From: Spirochaetales bacterium
GTDB taxonomy: Bacteria > Spirochaetota > Spirochaetia > SZUA-6 > JAFGRV01
NCBI GenBank assembly: GCA_016928415.1
Contig: JAFGKU010000150.1
Coordinates: 1 to 56,610, forward strand
DNA length: 56,610 bases
Reading direction: 5' to 3'
Below the pieces are notes generated by a model. That model did not search any database, was not told the origin of the DNA, and worked only from the letters and a program-made list of their open reading frames with translations. This document shows, piece after piece, positions 1-9,800 of this stretch (positions are counted from its first letter, which is position 1; every line of letters starts with the position of its first letter). The position numbers and the translations under genes were made by a program.

Positions 1-80
1 AAAAAAAAATTTTTTTTTTTTTTTATCTATAAAACGAATGACAATCGATTAAAATGCAAATTAATTAATTCGCAAATAAA

Positions 81-96
81 ATTACACAATTGTAAT
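81..96 (-). terminator. Weak candidate operon terminator
   Basis: A 6-bp inverted repeat (ATTACA / TGTAAT, 4-base loop) lies 12 bases past the last stop codon of the operon and is followed on the minus strand by TTTTAT. The stem has almost no G or C, so a stable intrinsic terminator is doubtful. The rest of positions 1-107 is plain AT-rich DNA with an A-tract/T-tract at the window edge. Confidence 0.2.
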
Positions 97-107
97 ACAA
101 ATACGTG

Positions 108-1682
108 TTATGTTATTATTTCAAAAGTATAAAAATCCAATAATGCGTTAAGAAAAGCCATTTGAAAATCACGGGAATATCCCAGGGTCCTCACGGTTTT
201 TTCTTTTACAGCATTGTATATATCCAAATAAATTCCCAGGGTATTATCCAAAACCATTGTTTTAAGACCAACAACCCTGCTGTTCCACTCAATTTCCGGA
301 TATAATTTTTTAAATGCGGTTTCCATTGCTTTCTTCAAGCCCTCAGTGATTTCCTTTTCACCGTTTATCGAGACAACCTCCGGACCAAGCGTGGTAACCA
401 GGGAGAGGCATACATCCGTTTCCGAGGAATAACCATTCCCGTTACCGATATTTTCTTTTTTTCCCTTTGCATTCAGACGGTATTCCTTGATTTTGACGGG
501 ATAGGAAAAATCCTCCAAAAAACGCTTGAAAAGCATGAAATTTGATATATCCGCCTCTTCATATTGAATGCCGAGGTGTGCACTTTCTTTCACATGCGTC
601 AATAGCTTTGAAAATTTACCGTCGTCACCGTTCACTTTGATTCCATATTTCGAAGCCATATAAAGCAGTGTCGAACGACCGGACTGATCGGACACGGAAG
701 TTGAATTCTCGATTCCCAACCGGGCTGGATCCACATGATTATAGGCCATTGGATTTTTGGCAATGGCACTTAAATGCAGTCCCGCTTTGTGATAAAAAGC
801 CCGTTCCCCCACATAAGGCGTAAAAATCGCATGGGGCTGGTTTGTAATTTTAGAAACTGTGGAGGAGATTTTTTTCAAATTTACCAGTTTTCCCTCATCG
901 ATGCAGTCAATACCCATCTTGAATTTCAAATTGGGGATAAGCACGCATAAATCGGGCATACCGCACCTTTCCCCGAGGCCATTGACAGTGGCGTGAAGGA
1001 CATTAACCCCCGTTTGCGCCGCCGTCATGGTGTTAATCATGGCCAACCCCGCGTCATTATGCAGATGCACGGAATACCTCGTATTACAGGCGGATTTTAC
1101 CTCTCTGATAATCTTTTCGATTTCGTTTGGAAGACAGCCGCCGTTTGTATCGGCAAATCCGACCCAAAAGGCTCCCGCCTCTTTTGCGGTTTCAATTATT
1201 TTCATGGAATAGTCCGGGTGGTTTTTGTATCCGTCGAAAAAATGCTCCACTCCCATGACGACATCCGGAACGTACCGTTTCAGAAAGGTCAAAGTATCAT
1301 ACACAATTTCCAGGTTATGCTCAAGACTAATATTCATAACATCTGTTATGTGAATATCCCACCCCTTGCAGAAAACGGTTATCTGAGACGTTCCGGCCTC
1401 TATCAAAGACCTCAAATTCGGATCTTCCTCCGTTTTCAGATGAGGACGCCGGGCGCTGCCAAAAGCCACAAACCTGGCATGGCTGAGTTTCCTCTTTTTC
1501 ATTAGATTGAAAAACTCGGTATCCTTGGGGTTGGAACCGGGCCATCCCCCCTCAATATAATCCACTCCCAACTCATCCAGCATATCCGTTATGAGCAGTT
1601 TATCCTTAACGGAAAAAGAGACCCCCTTGGTTTGTGCCCCGTCTCTCAAAGTCGTATCGTACAATTCAATTTTATCTTCCAT
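108..1682 (-). CDS. cimA: (R)-citramalate synthase, CimA type
   Basis: This LeuA-superfamily enzyme, 524 aa, would condense pyruvate with acetyl-CoA to citramalate, the first step from pyruvate to 2-oxobutyrate. The N-terminus carries the metal-site signature DTTLRDGAQTKGVSFS, an EGGWPGSNPKD segment typical of the CimA branch, and HLHNDAG with the two metal-binding histidines. The last 130 or so residues form a LeuA-type dimer/allosteric domain, so feedback control is possible. An in-frame start lies 30 bases upstream, but the ATG at 1682 is preferred because AAGGAG sits correctly before it; it overlaps the end of leuB by 11 bases. It is last in a leuC-leuD-leuB-cimA block, which fits the citramalate route. 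It may serve host isoleucine synthesis or, as inferred here, supply 2-oxobutyrate to the assembly line. Confidence 0.85.
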   Translation of the reverse strand: MEDKIELYDTTLRDGAQTKGVSFSVKDKLLITDMLDELGVDYIEGGWPGSNPKDTEFFNLMKKRKLSHARFVAFGSARRPHLKTEEDPNLRSLIEAGTSQITVFCKGWDIHITDVMNISLEHNLEIVYDTLTFLKRYVPDVVMGVEHFFDGYKNHPDYSMKIIETAKEAGAFWVGFADTNGGCLPNEIEKIIREVKSACNTRYSVHLHNDAGLAMINTMTAAQTGVNVLHATVNGLGERCGMPDLCVLIPNLKFKMGIDCIDEGKLVNLKKISSTVSKITNQPHAIFTPYVGERAFYHKAGLHLSAIAKNPMAYNHVDPARLGIENSTSVSDQSGRSTLLYMASKYGIKVNGDDGKFSKLLTHVKESAHLGIQYEEADISNFMLFKRFLEDFSYPVKIKEYRLNAKGKKENIGNGNGYSSETDVCLSLVTTLGPEVVSINGEKEITEGLKKAMETAFKKLYPEIEWNSRVVGLKTMVLDNTLGIYLDIYNAVKEKTVRTLGYSRDFQMAFLNALLDFYTFEIIT

Positions 1683-2706
1683 ATATAACATTCTCCTTAA
1701 CAATAATGTCAATTTGTTTAAGGATTTCCAGAGTCATATCGCCGGTACGGCCATCCCCTCCCATATCAAAAGTACGGGTGAATCCCTTCTTCAACGTACC
1801 GGCTACAGCCGACTGGATGATACGCGCCTGTTCCGTCAGTTCAAGGTATTCAAGCATCATTGCAGCCGAAAGAACGGCGGCGATGGGATTCGCCCGGTTT
1901 TGGCCGGCCAAATCCGGCGCGGAACCATGAACAGGTTCAAAAAGCGCAATATCGTCTCCCAGATTACAGCTGGGTGCGAACCCCAATCCGTCGCCAATGC
2001 CGGCGGCCAGATCTGAAATAATGTCACCGTATAAATTCATTGTTAAAATGCAATCAAACATGCCGGGGTCGACAACCAACTGACAGCAAAAACTGTCAAC
2101 GAGTCTATCCTCCGTCGTAATTTCCGGATAACCCGAAGCAACGTCTCTGCAGGCATTGCGGAAAAGTCCATCCGTAAGCTTCAATACATTGGCCTTGTGA
2201 ACGATGGTCATTTTTTTTCTTCTATTTGCCCTGGCCTGTTTATAAGCCAGTTCCGCAATCCGTCTGGAACTTTTTTCCGTGATGATCTTCTCGGCAACGG
2301 CCTCACCTCCCCTCATGAATTCGCGTTGCACATATAAATCCTCTGTATTTTCGCGAAAAATGAGAAGGTCCAAGCCAGTGTTTTTAAAGATGCTTTTAAC
2401 AGGCCTGATATTGGCGAAAAGTCCCAAATCCCTCCTCAGGGTGAGTATCGGGCTTTTATATCCCTTATAATTTCGCAGGTCGGGAGGTGTTGTATTAGCC
2501 CCAAAAAGTACAGCGTCAAATTTTGATATTTCAGCTGTCATATCTCCAGTAATGGCATAACCATTCTTTTTGAGGCATTCATAGCCTGCCTCAAAATTCT
2601 GGAAATATAAATCGCTGCATACGGCCTTCAGCACCTGAACGGCAGCATCGATAACTTCGGGACCGATACCATCACCCGGTATTACCGCGATTTTTTTTCC
2701 GCTCAT
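1672..2706 (-). CDS. leuB: 3-isopropylmalate/3-methylmalate dehydrogenase (LeuB family)
   Basis: NAD-dependent beta-decarboxylating dehydrogenase of the isopropylmalate/isocitrate family, 344 aa, normal length. It opens with KIAVIPGDGIGPEV; the metal-binding aspartates lie in NLYGDIISDLAAGIGDG, and the nucleotide-binding segment EPVHGSAPDLAG is intact. In this family the reaction turns a 2-substituted malate into a 2-keto acid one carbon shorter than the condensation product. Next to citramalate synthase the likely substrate is 3-methylmalate, giving 2-oxobutyrate. Homoisocitrate is an alternative, because a homocitrate-synthase-type gene lies at the other end of the operon. The gene starts 6 bases after leuD, with GGGATAG as ribosome site. 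Sequence alone does not settle the substrate. Confidence 0.85.
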   Translation of the reverse strand: MSGKKIAVIPGDGIGPEVIDAAVQVLKAVCSDLYFQNFEAGYECLKKNGYAITGDMTAEISKFDAVLFGANTTPPDLRNYKGYKSPILTLRRDLGLFANIRPVKSIFKNTGLDLLIFRENTEDLYVQREFMRGGEAVAEKIITEKSSRRIAELAYKQARANRRKKMTIVHKANVLKLTDGLFRNACRDVASGYPEITTEDRLVDSFCCQLVVDPGMFDCILTMNLYGDIISDLAAGIGDGLGFAPSCNLGDDIALFEPVHGSAPDLAGQNRANPIAAVLSAAMMLEYLELTEQARIIQSAVAGTLKKGFTRTFDMGGDGRTGDMTLEILKQIDIIVKENVIYGR

Positions 2707-2712
2707 ATATTT

Positions 2713-3213
2713 CTATCCCTTTTTCCGCGATTCGTTCTGCATATAATAATTCAAGAGTCCTCCCGCGCTTATTATGTCGGCCATAAATGGAGGAATCTTT
2801 TCCAACTGGTAATCCCTTCCCTTTATGTGAAGCCTACCGTTTACGGCATCCACCATCGCTTCATCCCCTGTCTCCAGTGATTCCAATTCGATATCCCGGC
2901 CGGTAAATACGGGAAGGCCTATATTAATGGCATTACGGAAAAAAATCCTGCCAAACGATTTAGCGACAACGGCGGCAATACCCGCCCCCTTGATTGCAAT
3001 GGCGGCCTGCTCACGCGAGGAACCACAGCCAAAATTGGAACCTGCCAGGATAATATCGCCTTTATTTATTTTTTTACTAAAATCGGGATCTAAAACCTCA
3101 AAAACATGTTCAGCCCAAACGCTATTGTCATCATCCCTGAGATACTTTCCGCTGATTATAACGTCCGTATCCACATCATCTCCAAACAGCCAGATATTGC
3201 CCGAATAAGTCAT
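2713..3213 (-). CDS. leuD: 3-isopropylmalate dehydratase small subunit
   Basis: Small (swivel-domain) subunit of a two-subunit aconitase-family dehydratase, 166 aa, the short type also found in archaea and anaerobes. Visible signatures are FGDDVDTDVI near the N-terminus and GSNFGCGSSREQAA, the segment that contacts the substrate carboxylates. It forms a heterodimer with the large subunit encoded just upstream and isomerises citramalate to 3-methylmalate, isopropylmalate, or possibly homocitrate. Its ATG overlaps the leuC stop codon by four bases (ATGA), so translation is probably coupled; AAGGGAGG is a strong ribosome site. The loop that sets substrate choice cannot be interpreted by eye. Confidence 0.87.
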   Translation of the reverse strand: MTYSGNIWLFGDDVDTDVIISGKYLRDDDNSVWAEHVFEVLDPDFSKKINKGDIILAGSNFGCGSSREQAAIAIKGAGIAAVVAKSFGRIFFRNAINIGLPVFTGRDIELESLETGDEAMVDAVNGRLHIKGRDYQLEKIPPFMADIISAGGLLNYYMQNESRKKG

Positions 3214-4442
3214 AAAACCTCCCTTGGTGAAGTTATTTTCCCCTCAAGTGCGGAAGCCGCAACCGTTAAAGGTGAAGCCAGATAGATGGAAGCTTCCTTA
3301 CTCCCCATCCTGCCGAGGAAATTCCTGTTAGCCGTGGATATACACACTTCCCCCGCACCCAATACTCCGGAATGTTGTCCCAGGCAGGGACCGCATCCGG
3401 GGGATAAAACCACGGCCCCGGCGTTCAAGAGGGTTTTCACGATACCCGTATCAATCGCGTCATTCAAGGTTTTTTTGGAAGCCGGGCAAACAATTAAACG
3501 CACCCCTTTTTTGATTTTCTTACCTTCCAGCACCCTGCTTGCCTCTTTCAAATCATCAAGGCGACCTCCCGTGCAGGTACCAATGAAGGCCACATCTATA
3601 GGTACGTTAACTTTATCAGCAGGACTGACATTATCGACAAGGTGAGGACAGGATACAAGGGGGGAAATGTCATCCAGGGAAATTTCATAAACATTCTCGA
3701 AATCCCCGTCCCTGTCACTCCTTAATTCAAGTATTTTTTCCGAAGCCTTTTTGTAATCCAAGAGCAGAGAATCCGGTTCAAAGATGGCCGTTTTACCACC
3801 CATTTCAATTCCCATATTACATAAAGTTGCCCGCCAGGAAATGGGCAAAGGGAAATCCGATTCATAAACAATGCTTTTATACAACGCGCCTTTCGCCGAA
3901 AGCTGCCCGATTATTTTTAAAAAGATATCCTTTGATGAACAGAAGGGGGACGGTTCCCCTTTCAGTTTTATTTTTATTCCTTCCGGATTCTTTATCCATA
4001 TATTTCCCGTAGCCCAGATATAAGCCATATCTGTGGCACCGACCCCAATACCCATGCAGGAAACCGCTCCTATTGTATCCGTATGGGAATCCGCACCGAC
4101 AACAAAACTACCGGGCTTAATGTATTCACTTTCCAGAAGAACCTGGTGACAAATTTCATTTTCAAAAAACCTTGAAATGCCCTGCCGGGCAATGAAACTC
4201 CTTGCTTTTTTATGTAGATTTGCCGTTTTTTCCGTATTAGGCGGGACAATATGATCGAATATGACAAATATTTTATCCTTATCCCAAACGAATTCCTTAT
4301 TTATCTTGTCAAAATACTTCTGCGTCAAGACAATCGTTCCGTCATGGACCATGGCCCAATCCACGGGAATCGTCATATATTCGTTTCTCCGGGCGGTTTT
4401 TCCAAGCCTGGCGCTTAAAATTTTATCTATAATGGTTGCCAT
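3210..4442 (-). CDS. leuC: 3-isopropylmalate dehydratase large subunit
   Basis: Large [4Fe-4S] subunit of the aconitase-family dehydratase, 410 aa, the shorter type usual with a separate LeuD. The cluster cysteines are in the GTCTGGRLDDL and SPGCGPCLGQHSG segments, and an upstream VVGADSHTDTIGA holds the third iron-sulfur region and active-site histidine. With LeuD it moves a hydroxyl group by dehydration and rehydration. It starts 20 bases after the TylF-family methyltransferase gene with TTGGAGG as ribosome site, which physically joins the keto-acid block to the biosynthetic operon. The Fe-S cluster is oxygen sensitive, in keeping with the many radical SAM proteins of the operon. Confidence 0.88.
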   Translation of the reverse strand: MATIIDKILSARLGKTARRNEYMTIPVDWAMVHDGTIVLTQKYFDKINKEFVWDKDKIFVIFDHIVPPNTEKTANLHKKARSFIARQGISRFFENEICHQVLLESEYIKPGSFVVGADSHTDTIGAVSCMGIGVGATDMAYIWATGNIWIKNPEGIKIKLKGEPSPFCSSKDIFLKIIGQLSAKGALYKSIVYESDFPLPISWRATLCNMGIEMGGKTAIFEPDSLLLDYKKASEKILELRSDRDGDFENVYEISLDDISPLVSCPHLVDNVSPADKVNVPIDVAFIGTCTGGRLDDLKEASRVLEGKKIKKGVRLIVCPASKKTLNDAIDTGIVKTLLNAGAVVLSPGCGPCLGQHSGVLGAGEVCISTANRNFLGRMGSKEASIYLASPLTVAASALEGKITSPREVL

Positions 4443-4462
4443 TCACTTTTCCTCCAATGCCG

Positions 4463-5122
4463 TTATTTTATGAAATAATGACCTGTCCAGTCGATTCTCA
4501 TCAATTTTGCCGTTATACCGTTTTCCGAGAAAAATTCATCCACCGCCTTTTTACAGCCCGGGAATGCCTCGTAATCATCGATAATCACATACCCTCCCTT
4601 TACAACATTCCCGTACAGGTTATTGAGGCAGCATTTGGTGGAATCATACCAATCCGCGTCCAATCGAAGCAATGCAATGGGGCCCACCTTTTGGCTGTAT
4701 TCATTGAGCGTGTCCGAAAACCATCCTTTTATAATGGACACATTATCCCTTTCCAAGCCGAACTTTTCGAACAAAAGCCTCTCTACGTTTTCCAAAGGCG
4801 AGGCAAAAGAACCTCTTTCCAATCCCCAATCCTGTTCGTCATCTTCCGTTGCATCGGGCATTCCCTCGAATGAATCAAAAAGCCAGGTCTTTCTGTTTTG
4901 CCCGTCAGCGGCCGCTACCATGGCCATCAATGCGGAGCATCCTCCCCGGGCGACACCGCATTCGACAAAGGCGCCATCCAGCCCCCTTTTCATTAAATCA
5001 ACGGCAATATCATAAGTGGAAAGCAAACCGAAAAAACTCACCGCAGAATAGGGCTTAACCTCGCAGAGGGTCCCATATCGCGTTTCGCTATCCAACATTC
5101 TATTCTCTATTGTATTCCTCAT
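4463..5122 (-). CDS. TylF/MycF-family SAM-dependent O-methyltransferase
   Basis: A 219-aa methyltransferase of the macrocin-O-methyltransferase (TylF) family, probably a tailoring enzyme. Family motifs are all present: FVECGVARGG (SAM binding), WLFDSFEGMPDA, LRLDADWYDST (the acidic metal-binding segment) and VIIDDYEAFPG. Known members O-methylate sugar or other hydroxyl groups on finished natural products using a divalent metal. No sugar-biosynthesis gene is present here, so the target is more likely a hydroxyl of the peptide/polyketide; that is inference. The gene sits between the DUF1844 gene (gap 43 bases) and leuC (gap 20 bases), so it is part of the same transcript. Confidence 0.82.
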   Translation of the reverse strand: MRNTIENRMLDSETRYGTLCEVKPYSAVSFFGLLSTYDIAVDLMKRGLDGAFVECGVARGGCSALMAMVAAADGQNRKTWLFDSFEGMPDATEDDEQDWGLERGSFASPLENVERLLFEKFGLERDNVSIIKGWFSDTLNEYSQKVGPIALLRLDADWYDSTKCCLNNLYGNVVKGGYVIIDDYEAFPGCKKAVDEFFSENGITAKLMRIDWTGHYFIK

Positions 5123-5165
5123 TGTATTTCCTATTATATTCTCTATTAAAATCCGCCTTTGAGAA

Positions 5166-5450
5166 TCAAGCCTTTGCCAGGCGGTAGCTGTAAAAGGCTT
5201 CGAGTTCCGAGTTCACTTTTCTTATAAATTGTATCTCATCATCGGTTAAATTATTTTTCGTTTTTTCCTCAAGGATGTTTAACGAATCGATGATGTATTT
5301 TGCCAACTGGTAATTTTTTTCTATTTTTCCCGTTACTGCATTCTTCTCCATTCCAAGATGCTGCAATGAAATGGTTGCCAATAAATTAATGAACCCGACA
5401 AATGAAGGTTCAATGGGGATTTTTATATTTTCTTCCGCTTTCTCCTGCAT
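5166..5450 (-). CDS. DUF1844 family protein
   Basis: A 94-aa protein matching the DUF1844 pattern: an N-terminal segment FVGFINLLATISLQHLG, then a conserved linker containing TGKIEKN, then AKYIIDSLNILEEKTKNNL and a closing helix. It has no signal peptide and is likely all-helical. The function of the family is unknown; members are usually found as chromosomal singletons, not in biosynthetic operons. It has a strong AAGGAG ribosome site and lies 19 bases downstream of a radical SAM gene, so it is translated as part of this operon. Family assignment rests on recall of the pattern and should be tested by profile search. Confidence 0.7.
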   Translation of the reverse strand: MQEKAEENIKIPIEPSFVGFINLLATISLQHLGMEKNAVTGKIEKNYQLAKYIIDSLNILEEKTKNNLTDDEIQFIRKVNSELEAFYSYRLAKA

Positions 5451-5469
5451 ATAAACTCCTTTATATATT

Positions 5470-6825
5470 TTAAAAGTAATGGCCTTTGGTTTCAGCCCGT
5501 ACAGGCTCTTTGTTGTCGAATTTCGATTTGACCTTCATCATTAATTTCAAGGCCCTTGCCTTGGTCAGGTTCCATAATTTTTCAAGGCCTTTTTTATAAT
5601 CCTCAATGGGCAAAGCCGGTTTAACCACAATATTCCATCCATCATAATAACGCCAGTCCGTATTGCAGACACGATCCTTATAAAGAGGATCATCCGGAGA
5701 CGGGATGAAAGAGTAAAAAAACGGCAACGAGATATCCTTTTCCTTAACATACCGGGCCAGTGCATCGAAATGTTCTGTACCGCAATCAGGATCAACGATA
5801 AAACTGCCGGATATATGGATATCGTTCTCATGAAGGATGTCTATGGCCCGGTTGTTCATTTCAACGGTGCTGCCTTTTTTTAATTTTTTAAGCCAATCGT
5901 CGCTTATGCCTTCCAGTCCGATGCAAACGCCCAATTCATCGGTAAGACCCCTCCACTTTTTAAGGATTGATTCCGCCTTGATGATGTTATTGGATCTGCT
6001 GGACAATCCAATATATTTTCTCTCAAGCCCCCGCTCCTTAATCATATCCGCTATTTTTTCCGCCCGTTCAGGATTGTTTAAAAAATTATCATCCACGAGC
6101 AAAATAACCTCTGCGTTTGAAGCCGACAATTCATCAATAAACCTCTCCGGGGACTGGTAACGGATTGCCCGGCCATAAAACTTGTTTACCGAGCAAAATC
6201 CGCACCTATACGGACAACCCCGTGAAGTGTAAAACGAATGGTTAGGCAGCTGAAAAAGCCTGTCCCTGTAAAACGTCATGTATTTGTCAATCAAGTCTCT
6301 TCTAGGCAAAGGGAGGGAATCCAAATTCTCGATAAGGGGCCTGGATGGTGTAAAAACCAAACGGCCGTTTTCCCTGTATGCAAGACCCTTGATTGTTTTA
6401 TACCCATTCCGCTGATTTAGAGCCTGCACCAATTCCTTGAACGTTATTTCTCCCTCTCCAATGGCGAGTAAATCGATATACTCTCTGTTAAACTCCTCAG
6501 GTACAAGGGAAACCGGAATACCACCTACCATGGTAATGATATTATTATCATAAGCCTTTACCGCTTTTAATACCTTGCGGGCATTATAAACAATTCGCAT
6601 CCCCATGCAGGTAACCCCGACAAGATCCGGTTTATAATGATCGAGTTTTTCGTGCAGATCCAGGTCCGGTTCACAGGACAGATCAAGAATTTCAACTTCA
6701 TTCTCACCGGCTACCATGGCAGCCAGCATTTCCAATCCGATTGGCTCACTCATAAATGACTTGAATACTTCTCCGTATTCCTTGCCTTCTACCAAAGTGG
6801 GCGGAGTGATTAATAAAATACGCAT
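5470..6825 (-). CDS. B12-binding radical SAM protein (copy 1)
   Basis: A 451-aa cobalamin-type radical SAM protein. Residues 1-140 form a B12-binding Rossmann-like domain (opening MRILLITPP; VGVTCMG; VGGIPVS; LLAIGEGEITF), without the DxHxxG histidine motif, as is common in this enzyme class. The radical SAM domain follows a LDSLPLPRR linker; its cluster cysteines are C204, C208 and C211 in SRGCPYRCGFC. A C-terminal helical part follows. Enzymes with this layout mostly methylate unactivated carbon or phosphorus, though some do ring chemistry. It resembles the proteins at 34243-35616 and 42157-43533, including the VDDNFL and LKKGST segments, so the three are probably paralogues. It lies between the last PKS gene and DUF1844. 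The substrate is unknown. Confidence 0.88.
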   Translation of the reverse strand: MRILLITPPTLVEGKEYGEVFKSFMSEPIGLEMLAAMVAGENEVEILDLSCEPDLDLHEKLDHYKPDLVGVTCMGMRIVYNARKVLKAVKAYDNNIITMVGGIPVSLVPEEFNREYIDLLAIGEGEITFKELVQALNQRNGYKTIKGLAYRENGRLVFTPSRPLIENLDSLPLPRRDLIDKYMTFYRDRLFQLPNHSFYTSRGCPYRCGFCSVNKFYGRAIRYQSPERFIDELSASNAEVILLVDDNFLNNPERAEKIADMIKERGLERKYIGLSSRSNNIIKAESILKKWRGLTDELGVCIGLEGISDDWLKKLKKGSTVEMNNRAIDILHENDIHISGSFIVDPDCGTEHFDALARYVKEKDISLPFFYSFIPSPDDPLYKDRVCNTDWRYYDGWNIVVKPALPIEDYKKGLEKLWNLTKARALKLMMKVKSKFDNKEPVRAETKGHYF

Positions 6826-6843
6826 AAGTTTTCCTTTATAATC

Positions 6844-9800
6844 TTAAAAATCATAATCGCCGGATGCTTTACCGACTGAACCGATAAGCATATCCTTTTC
6901 CTCTTCTGTAACCAGGGGAATTTGCGATATGGTTTGATTTGGATCCTTTAATATGTTCTCTAAAAGAGTATCGTATTTGACTAAAAGGTTTTCCATTGTT
7001 TTCTGTGTAAAAAGATCGATGCTGTAATTGCAATGCAGCCAAATCCCTTCATCCGTCTCAATCAGTGAAAAGGCCAGATCGTAGTTGGATGTACCGCTTC
7101 CAAAATCAAGTTTCATCCGCTTAAGTTGTATATCGGGAAGTTCCTGATTCTGCCCGCCGTTCCGTTGAAGGGAAAATACAATTTGAAAAATAGGCGCATG
7201 ATTGGGATTTCGCTTTGGATTTAAAATTTCCACAAGGCTGGCAAACGGTAAATCCTGGTTATTGAGAACATCCAGTACGCTCCGGTGGATATTCTTGACC
7301 AATTCCAGAAAAGCGAGATTGCCGGGAAGGAGTGACCGCACGGGTAAAATATTGACGAAAAAACCGATCAAATTTTCACATTCCTTGATCTTTCTTCCCG
7401 CAATAGGCGTGCCGATTACAATATCCTCCGAGTTTGTGATGCGTTTGATAAGCAATTTAAAAGCACTCAGCAGTAAAATAAATAACGTCACGTTTTCTTT
7501 CCTGGCCAATTCTTTAAGATCAAGGATTTTTTCCCTGGAAATCAAATGACGGATGGAAGTGCTTTTCAGGGACAAAACTTCAGGTCTTGGCCTGTCTAAA
7601 ACCAGCTTATGGAGCGTCGGAGCCCCGCCAAGGTATTTTTTCCAAAAAGCCACTTGTTTATAAAGCACCTCATCCTGGAGGTACTCTCTCTGCCATCGTG
7701 CAAAATCTATATATTGGAATGCCAGAGGCGGGAGTTCAGGGTTCTTGCCTTTCACAAGAGACGTGTAAAGCTCGATAAAATCCCTTTCGAAAATCCCCAT
7801 CGACCAGAAATCCGATGCTATATGGTGCAAAACAACTGACATATAATGATGTGTTGTTGAAACCCTGAAGAGCCTGACTTTTAATGAGATCTCCTCCTCA
7901 AGTTTAAAGGGCTTAACATAGTCGCTTAAAAAGACGGACATTATCCGTGTTTCCACATTTTCACCGTTCTTCCCGTTTGGTGAAATGTCTGTAACTGGCA
8001 GCTTAAAAACATAATCACTCAATATTTGCTGGTAATTTTTTTCGTTCTCCATTTTATAGACCGTTCTCAATATGCTGTGCCGCTCGATTATCATATCCAG
8101 GGCTTTATCCAGGAAGGCCACATTAAGCGGACCCGTTAATTCAATAACGGACCCCATATTGTTGTAGATGGGAACTTCCGGGGAAAGCTTGTATAAATAA
8201 TAAAAGCTCTCCTGATTGAAAGAAAGAAGGCCCGTATCCTGGTTACCCGCCTGAATTTTCTGCACGTGTCCTTCACTCTTGGTTTTTACAACCAATTCAT
8301 CAATCCTCATTGCGCAATCGCCAAACTTGCTGTAACTGTACATATCCTCAAAATCAATATCGATTTGGAACACATCTTTAGTCGCCGCAATAATCTGCAT
8401 TCCCATTATTGAATCCCCGCCCAATTCAAAGAAATCATCATCCCTGTCCAATTTTTCCACTTTTAAAATCTTGCGCCAAATGCCCGCCAATGCCTTCTCC
8501 GTTTCTGTCGGCGAGTCAAAAACGATCAGGCTTGCGGGATCGAAAGAGCTTTCGGTTTCTCCTGAAACGGGCAGCCCCATGGGATTAATTTTGCTCTCTG
8601 GCCAGCACCTTTTCTTTTGAAAGGAATAGGCGGGAATTTCTTTTCTATGGATCTTTCTGCCTTTATAATAATTATCCCATTGTATATCCACTCCACTTTC
8701 ATAAAGGTACGCCAGACAAGCGTTAAGCGCCTTACGATGGTCTTTATCATGAGCGTAAAACAGTTTTATATCCGGCGATTCTTCCATGAAACCGGAAATG
8801 GCCTCGGCCAGTTTCCCCCTGGTTCCAAGTTCAAAAAAAACGGTTCTCCTGTTCTGGGTTATGGATTGTATGAAGGATTTGAAACGTTCAGCATCAAAAT
8901 CCTTGCTGGACCCATTGGTACTCTTTGCCTCTTCAAGACCCTGCGCATATGTCTTATCCCCGATAATAACCGACACGGCAATGTTTCCTGCTCCCCGGCC
9001 AATGACATGCTGGGATTTAATTCCCAGCGCTTTTAAAAGTTTTGCCATTGAATATTGAAAAATATAATTTCTCACGGCAGGATTTACACCGTCCTTTTTC
9101 AAAGCATTCCAAATTTCCTCAAAAACGGGATGATGGGATGTTATCCATTCGATTTCATCGTCATGCAATTCCATTCCATCAGAACACAACAGTACCAAAT
9201 TGACTGTATCTTTGGCCGGTTGTAATGGCATTGCTTTTTCCAGTTCTGTTGTCAATTCATCAGGGGACTTAACGGCAAACGCCTTTCTATACTTATAATC
9301 GCCTCTTCCCCTGTTCAACACATAGCTTGTGTTGATAAAACCGTCCTTATCATCGATTAAAAAATCATGAATATTCTTTATCTGGTCTTTCAATGCGTTT
9401 TCGGATTTGGCGGAAAAAGTCACAAGGAATTCGTCATACCTTTTTTCGTCTTCTAAAATTTCCTTTTGCGGGGCTTCCTCCAAAAGAACGTGAACGTTGG
9501 TTCCCGTGAATCCCAGGGAACTGATGCAGGCCCTTCGGGGAAGAGTCCCGGGCTCCCATGCCTTCAGCGCGGTATTCACATATATGGCAGCGTCTGTCAA
9601 ATCAATATGGGGATTCGGTTTGTTGTAATGCAGTGAAGCGAAAATCTGCCTGTTTTTAAAACCAAGTAGAATTTTTAAAAAGCTGGCTATACCGGCGGCT
9701 CCCCCCAAATGGCCTATATTTGTCTTTACCGAACCTATCGGGCAAAATCCTTTTTTTTGCGTGGCAGACCCAAAGGCTTCCATGTAGCACTTCAATTCAA

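Noticed and set aside
1-24. A-tract followed by T-tract at the window edge as a terminator
   Set aside because: It has no GC in the stem and lies at the edge of the window; pure A/T symmetry is common in AT-rich intergenic DNA.
8617-9036. Plus-strand open frames inside the synthetase genes (this one and many others along the operon)
   Set aside because: They are antisense shadows of long coding regions with clear domain content, and they show no ribosome sites or recognisable products.
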